64,000 nt of DNA, taken from contig JAKOGH010000159.1 in the NCBI GenBank assembly GCA_024811115.1, positions 1-64,000 on the forward strand, in the 5' to 3' direction. Positions 55,768 through 64,000 of the stretch are shown one piece after another (position 1 is the first letter of the stretch; each line of letters begins with the position of its first letter). Source of the DNA: Terana coerulea. Lineage: Eukaryota; Basidiomycota; Agaricomycetes; Polyporales; Phanerochaetaceae. The notes under the pieces are model-generated. The model was not told where the DNA came from. It saw nothing but the letters and a program-made list of their open reading frames with translations, and made no database searches. The translations under genes and the position numbers were made by a program.

Positions 55768-58373
55768 TCAATCACCGAAGTCGCGGTCAAAATCCATCGC
55801 GCCCATGCTGTCGCTCTGCCCAAAGAGCGAGCCGTCCATGCCCTCGAAGCTGCCGAAGTTGGAGAAGTCCGCGCCGCCGAAGAGGTCGGGTTGCACGTGC
55901 GCGGACGGCGGGCCTTGCGACATGGGCTGGTTGGTGTTCAGCATGCCGGACGGCGATGGCGCGGTCATATTGGTCGGCACCGGCGTGGGCGGAGCGGTGC
56001 CGCCTCCTGCGCGTGGTTCATCGGGCCCGGTCCTGATTGGTTCTGGGGCTGTTGACCTGGTGGTGGCCCTGGTTGACCTGGCGCACCAGCGACGTTCCGC
56101 GGAGACGAATTGAGCCCAGATCCTTCGCCTGGCCCGTCCTTCCCTGGCATACCGGGATTCTTCGCGGCGTTGACACTGGGCGATTGCGGCGGGGGCATTC
56201 CCTTCAACGGTTGCTGCATTGGAGGCCGGTTTTGCGCCGGCCCAGGAACTCCGAATTGGTTTAGTGGGGGCCGTGACTGAGAAGGATCGTTGCTGTATGG
56301 TGAGTCAGCCGCCGCCGGGGATGAGGCGTTCCCGGGCATGAGGTTGTTCATCGACGCGTTCGGAATGTTCTTCTGGTGCAGCGTGTGCATCGACTGGCGG
56401 TACTGTGAATGCTATCCCGATCGTAAGCAGCATACGATAGAAGGGTGGTTTAAACTCACTTGCTGCATCGACGGCGTCATATTTGCACCAGGAGGGCCGC
56501 CCATCATGTTGCTCATCTGAGGCGGACCGCCTGCTCCCATGTGCATATTTATGCCGGGTGGGTTGCCCATGGGCTGCATCGGGTGTTGAGCGTACGGTAT
56601 CGGTCCTCTGGGCATCAACCCTGCAGGACCGTGCGGCTGTCCTGGAGGACCCTGTTGAGTGGGATTGAAGATCGGCGTCATCGGCGGCTGCTGAGATTGC
56701 TCATTGCCGGTCGGAGATTTGCGTAGACGTTTGTTCGCTGGTGGCGATGAGTCGTTCGATGGTTGGTCACCCTAAATCACGCGTTAGTCACATTCTGCAA
56801 AGGTTACACATAACCGGAATCTTACATCCTCTCCGGGTGATGTACTACTCCGCTTGACACGTATCTGCGACTGTTGTGCTATAGGCGACTGTCCTATAGG
56901 GCGCTGCTGATTAACAGGTTGCATATGTTGAGGTGGATTCGATGGTCCAGCCGCCGCATTCGGGGGTCCCTGCAATGATCCTTGGGGTGGTCCTTGAGGC
57001 GGGCCTGGCTTTGCAGGTAGCAGGCCGCGAGCTTTGGCCAGCCCTATCAACCGTTGCTGTATCGGAGGAGTAAGAACGAGTTGTGAATGCGATACATAAG
57101 ATACTGACCTTGTCCTCGTATGTGAACGACGGCAAATCCTTGTGCTGGAGACCTGCCTCGACCTTAAGCTCCGTAAACTTTGTGGACTCGATCTTAAATA
57201 GCTCGTTGTTCACGCTCGACTCCTGCAGTTGCCGAATGTCTCCGTTATTAGGTCGTGGAGGCTGACGAGCTGCTAGCGAGGGGCTTGGGTGCGTCATGCT
57301 GCCGTGGGGTGAATTTGGCTGGCTCTGGCCTCCGAGCTGCGGCGGAAAGGGCCCCGGAGGCATATTCGGCGCACCGCCCATAGGCCCAGTTTGCACTGGG
57401 CCGTGGGGCGGCGCCATGGGCCCTCTATTCTGCAGTTGTGCGCCTGGGGGCCCGTTCATGGGGCCAGGTTGCTGCCCCAGCTGTGAAGGTCCACCTGTCT
57501 GCGGCGATGGTGCCATTGTGGGCGACTGGAAGGATGCACCGTTGGGACCGCGTGGCGGATGACTGCCTGGTCCAGGCCGCTGGTTTGGAACCATTGGTTG
57601 TTGAGCGGGAGTGCCTATGACGGGACCATTGTGCAAGGGCGGCCCTGGGGCCCCGTTCGCGGCCATCATACCGCTGGAATAGTTGGCATTTGGTACGCCG
57701 TTCGTCATAGGCTGCTGCTGTCCCGGAGGTCCATTGACCATAGGCATGCCGTTGGGCACTCCGCCGGACGGGCCGCTTGGTCGCATGACACCGTTCACAG
57801 GAGGACGAGGGCCAGCTTGCCCGGGTGGCTGCTGAAGCGGTCGCCCTGCCTGTATTGGCTGCCCTCGTCCCGCTGCGACCTGAGCTTGGTACTGCAAGCG
57901 GCATTTTAACTTGTATCGGCCTAATAGAGCAACAAGAACGCACAGTTATGTACTGATTTGCATCTTCTGTCCCCGTCCCACTGTTCTTCGCCTGAAACAA
58001 CACCCAGAATACGCTCCACCACCTGCACAGCTCGTTTAACAGCACGGACAAACCAATAAGCACATCGACGTACTCAAATAGCAACCCCTGCTTCGCATTG
58101 ATTGGCGGCGACGAGTCCGGTGGTACACTAGCTTCCTCTTGCAACGCCGCCGCCGTCTTCGTATACCCGCGCTTCTGACAATAATCGTAGATGTAGATAT
58201 TAAACCTGGTTTTGTCGACTGGTTAGCGAAACAGTGGGCAGAAAACAATGTACTGACTGCACTGACATCCTATCGCCTTCCCATAACGGTGAACCTGTCG
58301 ACGATGCGGACTGTGCGACTTGTTCTGGCGTCACACTCGCCGAATCGGTGCTGTGTTGTACAGCTGAGGCCAT
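55768..58373 (-). CDS. LisH-domain transcriptional regulator, Flo8/Som1-like
   Basis: Start MASAVQHSTDSASVTPEQVA at 58373. Across the first intron the frame gives GDRMFNIYIYDYCQKRGYTK, a LisH dimerisation motif, then PPINAKQGLLFE and, after a 50-base intron, WWSVFWVLFQAKNSGTGTED. This LisH plus WWSVFW layout is that of Flo8/Som1-type regulators and metazoan SSDP proteins, which act as co-activators. The remaining 600 or so residues are extremely rich in Pro, Gln, Gly, Asn and Met with few ordered blocks (RIESTKFTELKVEA-like segment at about 57.2 kb). The end is GAMDFDRDFGD at 55768. In yeasts the family controls filamentation and adhesion under cAMP signalling; here the role is inferred only. 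Confidence 0.8.
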
Positions 58374-58892
58374 CTCGTATGGAATATGGGTAGTCCAGAT
58401 TGAGATAGCGGCAGCAGGAAGAGATTACGGGGGTTAAATCCGGCGCAGGCCTCCTCGAGCGAGAGAGGTAGTTGCTAGCTGGACCGCGATGGGAAGTAGT
58501 GGAAAGTCGTGTTATTGTATGGTTGGTTGGTATCGAGATGAAGCAGACCTGCGGACAAAGATGATGGTGTTACAAGCAGAAGACGTGGCCTTGCCTCGAG
58601 TTGTTCGAGGGCTTGTGCTTCGCCGCTGGGAAGAGGGCGGGCAAGATGGTGCAGAGACAAGTGTGGCAGCACGCCGATGCAGTGGGAACTCAGCGTCTGC
58701 CGAGCGTCTAACGCCTCGGCATCCTCCCAAACCGGTCGACATTCAAAGGAACCTGCGAGGGAATCCGCAAAGAATGTCGAAGGGAATACATTAGTATGTA
58801 CAGTAACAATACGCAGAATACATCAGCGACCACCCGCGCAGTCCGCACACCCATTAGAATACAATACGATAACACTCGTTCCGAGCGCCGCC
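58374..58892. other. Promoter and 3' flank, no gene seen
   Basis: About 520 bases between the LisH gene start (minus) and the 3' end of the START gene (minus). Contains the LisH promoter. Open frames on both strands are unrecognised. Confidence 0.45.
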
Positions 58893-61800
58893 TCATTGCC
58901 TCCGGACCAGAGCAACCTGGAAATCCCACCCGCCCACGATATACTTCACTTCCAGCAGCCGCCGGATTTCCCGCCATCCCGTCGAGCCCCCCTCCTCGAC
59001 ATCCCGCCTGTCCGCCACCACGTACACAAAGTCCGCCGGCGACAGCATCGACCGCAGCAGCGACCCCATCAGGAACGCTAATCAGCCCGACGATGACCAC
59101 CGTCGACAGCGGATACCGAGGGGCGCCGAACTGCGCCGTGGCCATCGTCGCCGCGCCCATGCTGGGCTCGACGGCCTTCGATGCGACCAGTGTCTGCCGC
59201 GACGCCGCGCTCGAACTCGACACGGACCGCCCAATTGGCGCGGGGGCGGTGAACCGCGTCAGCGGGTTCGGATAGGCGTTCAGGAACCTCAGAAGCCCGC
59301 CGCCCATTCCGTCGCCCGCCGTCCCTTCCTGCGCAGCACCAGCCTCGGGCGCCGGCTGCAGGGCGAATCGTTAGCAAGTGTGAATTCGACAGCCCTGCTG
59401 GACTGGATTATTAGACCGCCTTGATGTGTTCTGTCCGACAACTCTTGTGTTCACGCTAGCTTGCTCAGCCGAGCCCCAAAAGTAAACACAGATTCCGGCA
59501 AGTAACTCCACAAAGCGATCGAATAATTCGAGAACCGTTGCATATTGAGCGAGTTGACATACCTGCTCATCCGGAATAGGACCGCTGACGGGCGGGGTGT
59601 CTGCCCCGTCTTTGTCATGGTCAGGCAGAGCATCATCCGCCACAGGGAGCTGGTCCAGCAGATGCCTAGCCACCGCTACAGGCGACCGCAGCTCTGGCGG
59701 GACGACCTCGTCCGAGGTGGTTCTGGAGACATGCATGAGCACAACGCTGCACAGCGCCCCGATATGACGAGCGGTTCAGAGCTCAGCGACCCGGTGCGAT
59801 GCTGATCCCAATCCTGCTTGCGATTCTGGGAAAGGGTTTGGGAACTGCGAGATCTGAAATCGCCTCTGGAGGGCTATTTCACACGAAAATGGCGGGAACG
59901 TCAACGCCGTTGCGCCTCGCGAGGAGCAACGACAAAACCGCGCGATTCTGGTTGAAAATGTGGAATCCCGCCAGAACCGCAGTGCGGGATCTCCGCCGAG
60001 CCCCTCGCCCAGAATCGCACTTAGGATCCCACCACAGTCGCGAACTCTGAATACCCGTGTTGCGCCACGCACCTGATCAACAGATCCATCTTCGCCGTCC
60101 GCCCATCCAGCAACTCATCTCGCCCGAGACTCGTCAGCGACGCCTTCTCGCCCAGCACCGCGACCGCACTCCCGTCCACCACGACGCTGTCCAGCGTCCC
60201 CGTGTGCGCGCCCGCCGCGGGCCGGATCTCGACCTCGACCACCGCCCGCCCGTCCTCGAGCTCGACCAGCCACAGCGGCTTCGCCGGCGCCCCGCGCGTC
60301 TCGCCCGTCAGCGGGTCCTGCAGCGTGCTCGCCTGGTACTGCGCCGTCGGCAGCGTCAGCCGCACCAGCTGGCACGGCGGCCGGTCCGTGCTCAGCCCCG
60401 ACGACAGCAGCGGTGACGCCGGCAACGTGTACACCGCTGCGGCAATCGGCAGTGTGTTTGTGATGTTGGGTAGTTCAGACAGTGATAGCTGTTGTTTGTC
60501 CTTGCTGAGTGCGGAGCGCAGCACGACGGTGTAGCCGCTCTGGTACAGCTTCGTGTCGACGACGAGCTCGGCGACCAGCAGGTCTGTCGGGGCTTCACCT
60601 CGCCTCGTGGCGTGAACCGTGACGACGACCGCAGGTCCCGCGAATCTGACCGCCTTGATGATACCGGTGGGCTCCGGGGAACTGAGGTCGAAGTCGTCTC
60701 TTCCGACGTCGGAGATGCCGCTCCCGACCGTGTTGGGGTGCGCGATCGCGCAGAGAGCGTGCTCGGTCTCCGAGCTCTGTCGCTTGCGACGGGCGTAGGC
60801 GAAGTTGATCGGCGACGGGACATATCAAGCAGCATCGTACTGCAGTAGATCTTCTCCGTAGGATCATACTTGACAGAAACCACCGTTCGAGCGCTCTCTC
60901 GTTTGCGCACCGCCCAAGCGTTCTCCTTCCCGTCGACCTCAGCCTTGCTGGAGATCATGACTCCGGCCGGAGGTATTCGCGTGAACGGCGGTGGGGAGAT
61001 ATTCTTCAGATACGCCTCGAGCGCAAGAATCATCCTCGGGATGGCAGCGTTCGTAGTCGAGTTCATCGCGGCGGGGATGGAGCCCGCATAGTCGACGGCG
61101 ACGACCCTTGTGCAGCGCGTGGAAGGAATGGTGTAGTTCTCCGAGCTGTATGGATCCAGCGTCTCCAGAATCCATCCGTCCACGAAGACTCGTCCGATAG
61201 GGAGCAAATTCGGATTATACTTGGCTTGAGAGAATTGCTGAACGGACTCTGGCGAGAACGACGCAGACACCAGAAAGTTGGCCGTCCTGTTGTCACCCGA
61301 ATGTTCGGCGTCTGTCCCGGGTCGCCGAGCCAAAGTCGACCGTGCTACGACACTGGCCAGATAGAATCCACGATCGCGGAATGGGAATCCTGTCTTGTTC
61401 GTGACAAACGCAGTGTGCGATAGGGAGCCGAACGACTCAAGGACTTGGGCCGAGTCGAACCGCGTGTCCCACTGCTTGCGGGACTCATAGCTCGCTAGGA
61501 CGTTGGAGATCTCGTCTGCAGAGACACCCTCGATAACCTTCTCCAGCTTTGTGAACGGGGATCACAGCCGATATTTCAGGCTCGACTTTGCGATAGACGG
61601 GAAAGCCCTTGTCGCTGAGCGCGGTCCACCCGTCGTTGACTGGCCGCGCATGTAGGCCCTGCAGATACGCTAGGGCCTCCAACGCATATTGCATGGGCGG
61701 CTTCGACGACGCGGGCACGGCGTCTGCGCCGGCTGCAATCGCGGGGGACACAGCGGCGACTGCCTGCTGGGTGGTAGTGGTAGCCTGCTCGACTGCGTAG

Positions 61801-64000
61801 TTCCAATACCGGGTGAGCGACGTCGCGAAAGCCGGCGCAGGTGACGAGAACTGCGTGGTGGTCGGCGAGCCGGGCGAGTCGGAGGTGCCGTTCTCGGCGC
61901 CGTTCCCCTCGCCGTCGGCGTCCCACTCTGCCCTGCGCCGCCGGATGACGCCGAGCACGGGCGGCTGGTCGAGCGGGATCCGCACGGGCTTCACGCGCTT
62001 CTGCTTGGCGAGGCTCTTCACCTCGCGGTCCGGGATCTCCTCCACGTCCACGTCCACCTTCGCGCCGTTGACCATGACAAGCCCTTTCTCCTTCGCGATG
62101 CCCTGCGGCGACCGCCGGACGATGGCCTGCAGCCGCTCGTCGCCAGCATGGATGGCGTCGTGGGCGATGGTCAGCCAGAGCCCGCCGCCTGCGGACGACA
62201 GCCGATGCCGACGCAGACACAATATGCTCTGCGGTGGCGGGTCGATGACGATGTCTAGTGAGCCAGCCCAAGTGTCCAAGTCGCATCGCAAGTCACATTC
62301 TACCATCGGGGTCGGCGACGAGGGCTCCTCGTTCTGGTCCGAGCTCGACGAGGTCCTGTTCGGGGACCCCTCATACTCAACGCGAAAACTGCCCCTCTCA
62401 TGGTCGTACCGCATGTCGTTTACCTTGGCACCTTCCAGGCGTGTGATGATCGGAGGGCCTCCACACTTAATGACGAACTCGCCTATTCCTGCGACGGCAG
62501 ATATCATTTGCTGGGGTATGGAAGCTTTGCCTGACCAGCCCTTCGGATCGGACTGTTCCAAAAGTGTTACCAGCGTCGTCGTGGGTGATAGTGCTTCTAT
62601 GGCCCAGCCTTGTAAGTCAACCTGGGTGCGGATGACATTCGGGTCGCCGGGGGGAATCATTGGGAATAGGTTTGGATCGTCCGCAGAGAATGCGAATATG
62701 TGTATCGTGTTTGGTGATTTGTACACCGTCTTAAGTACTACTGCGTCTCGACCACTATGAGAACTGTCAGGGTGCAACCTGCGTACACGAAAGAAGATGA
62801 CTTACTTTACCGGCCATGCGGGCTTGGTCCTATGGTGCCATAGCTCCGTAAGCTGGTTTACATCTTCGAGGAACGTCGCATCATCATAGAGCTTGTCCCA
62901 GAACGCCCTGGCACCAGGGGTTGCGATCGCCGCGAATAAATCCCACAGTCCAAGGCCAACGAAAGTTGCTTCTGCCCTATACACGACAAGCGTTGGATCG
63001 ATGGAGTCAAGCTGAGCGACAGACACTCCTCGACCCTCCGTAGCTAACGGCGAGACGTGAGCAAAGAATCAACCGCATATATGCGTACACTTACTTCGTC
63101 TCCACTTTGCTTCTGGCTCCTGTAGCAAAGATGAAAAGTAGATATAGTTTCTTTTAACTCTGGATAATATGGAACGCTCTGCGGCGGCAGTTCGTTCAGT
63201 TGGAACTTTTGCTACTTGCAGTGGTTCGGGGATCGTGGACGAACTTGACGCCCCCGCGGTAGTACTGGTGATTACAGTAGGCTGCGATCGAAAGCTGAGG
63301 TCTGCCATACTGGTTGTGTCTTGAAGGATTGACTGCGACATGTGAAGCGACGGATCGCGCTCCTCAATTTCTTCAACAGTTTGTGGTATTCCATTGAGAC
63401 GCCAGCCAGAGGACGGACCAGAGAGTTCGATAACCACCCGCACCTTCAGAACGGAATGGTCGTTGGGCAAAGAAGCGTGCTTGACATTGAGAACGAGCAT
63501 GTCTTTATCCTTGCCTGGGCTGAGAGACGATCGGTCCCTCACTGCGTGAGCCGTCCATGGAAGCTGCGAGACCTCGTCTGAAGATGCTCTGGTCGAAATC
63601 TGCACATCCCAGCCTTCCTGCGACGGCAGCGCAAACTCGACGGAACGGGTAAGCCTTCTATGCTCTCGAATAGCATGGAGCTCCTCGATGCCTTGTTCGC
63701 CAGAGGGTGCATGTACATGTTCATCGTCTTCGGGTACAATGGCGTAGTCTACCGTGAGTGCCTCCCGGTCGATCTGGAAGCGCACTCTCTCCATCGACAC
63801 GCCGTTCCCGTACCCAGTGAGTTGTGGAATACGCGAGCCACGGGATTTTACGGTCTTGTACAGCCCGACCATCATAGAACAGAGTTGTTGGCCAAGGCTG
63901 AAGGTAGTGCCAAAGTTCCAGAGCGCGCGCAGGTCGTGCTGCCAGAAACACGTCAATCGGAGGCGGGAGGTGCCACTTGTAGGCTGGACAAGTTGTATGC
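58893..64000 (-). CDS. Multi-domain START-type lipid-binding protein with C-terminal membrane helix, 5' end outside the window
   Basis: The gene enters from the right edge (HDLRALWNFGTTFSLGQQLC at about 63.93 kb). It holds at least two START-like (StAR-related lipid transfer) stretches: VVYRAEATFVGLGLWDLFAA with FWDKLYDDATFLEDVNQL, and YALEALAYLQ...GWTALSDKGFPVYRK with VIEGVSADEISNVLASYESR, RKQWDTRF, VFVDGWILETLDPY and CTRVVAVDYAGSIPAAMNST. The C-terminal part has a hydrophobic helix (STVVIVGLI, then AFLMGSLLRSML) and ends WDFQVALVRRQ at 58893. One-base frame changes occur at about 61557-61560 (GGGG on the plus strand), about 60820 and about 59080, each at places with no fitting intron. Introns near the 3' end are long (326 and about 200 bases). 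One contains a MITE. The likely role is lipid transfer or sensing at membranes. Confidence 0.72.
59811..60027. mobile_element. 217-bp MITE inside an intron of the START gene
   Basis: Both ends carry an imperfect inverted repeat of about 26 bases: ATCCTGCTTGCGATTCTGGG from 59811 faces ATCCTAAGTGCGATTCTGGG read on the minus strand from 60027. A 4-base direct repeat CCCA flanks the element at 59807-59810 and 60028-60031. It lies wholly within the intron 60072-59747 of the START gene, which is far longer than the other introns of that gene. No coding capacity. The superfamily is not assigned. Confidence 0.65.

Noticed and set aside
61813..62760. A 315-codon plus-strand frame opposite the START gene
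   Set aside because: The minus strand carries continuous family-like START sequence; the plus-strand frame is a by-product of codon bias.
1..64000. CRISPR arrays, bacterial operons, prophage or rRNA genes
   Set aside because: No regularly spaced direct repeats, ribosome-binding sites or rRNA-like sequence were seen; splicing patterns show a eukaryotic genome.

Overview
The window looks like nuclear DNA of a mushroom-forming basidiomycete (Agaricomycetes). Genes lie close together on both strands and are cut by many short introns of about 45-65 bases with GT...AG ends and CTAAC/CTGAC-like branch sites. Several families are typical of this class: expanded F-box-like proteins, a DUF6533-type membrane protein, a seven-helix orphan membrane protein and a vezatin/Inp2-like protein. 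All identifications come from reading the sequence; no search was run.

Layout, left to right. 0.1-1.6 kb: a 1.44-kb inverted-repeat element with a 6-bp target duplication. 1.7-3.1 kb: an F-box-like gene. 4.3-5.1 kb: a partial DUF6533-type gene. 8.1-11.0 kb: a small unknown gene and a PHO84-type phosphate transporter. 11.5-14.6 kb: a vezatin/Inp2-like membrane protein, divergent from an FAD-dependent oxidoreductase (15.0-16.7 kb). 16.8-19.3 kb: a tandem pair of NAD(P)-binding reductase-like genes, the second frameshifted. 22.5-24.7 kb: a heat-shock-factor-type regulator. 25.8-27.3 kb: a nearly perfect 1.5-kb hairpin repeat. 28.5-29.5 kb: ATP synthase subunit 4. 29.8-31.9 kb: an unknown gene and an INO80-subunit-F-like gene. 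32.3-41.0 kb: two related F-box/LRR-like copies, one truncated, flanking a dynamin-like GTPase and a second long inverted repeat. 41.3-42.6 kb: a seven-helix protein. 44.3-51.1 kb: three co-directional genes for a UbiA prenyltransferase, a cytochrome P450 and a questin-oxidase-like enzyme. 51.5-55.1 kb: an ADIP/Msd1-like protein and a low-complexity tail or neighbour. 55.8-58.4 kb: a Flo8-like LisH regulator. 58.9 kb to the end: a multi-domain START protein, 5'-truncated, with a 217-bp MITE in one intron.

How the genes relate. Most are unlinked housekeeping genes (phosphate uptake, F1Fo-ATPase, membrane fission, microtubule anchoring, chromatin remodelling, transcription). The one stretch that reads like a system is 44-51 kb, where prenyltransferase, P450 and questin-oxidase-like genes would suit a small prenylated-aromatic or meroterpenoid pathway. 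No polyketide synthase or terpene cyclase is visible in the window.

A recurrent oddity is that at least nine otherwise intact genes change reading frame by one base at a point where no intron fits, often in a run of identical bases. I read most of these as residual sequencing or assembly indels rather than true decay, except in the F-box copy near 40 kb and perhaps the second reductase copy.
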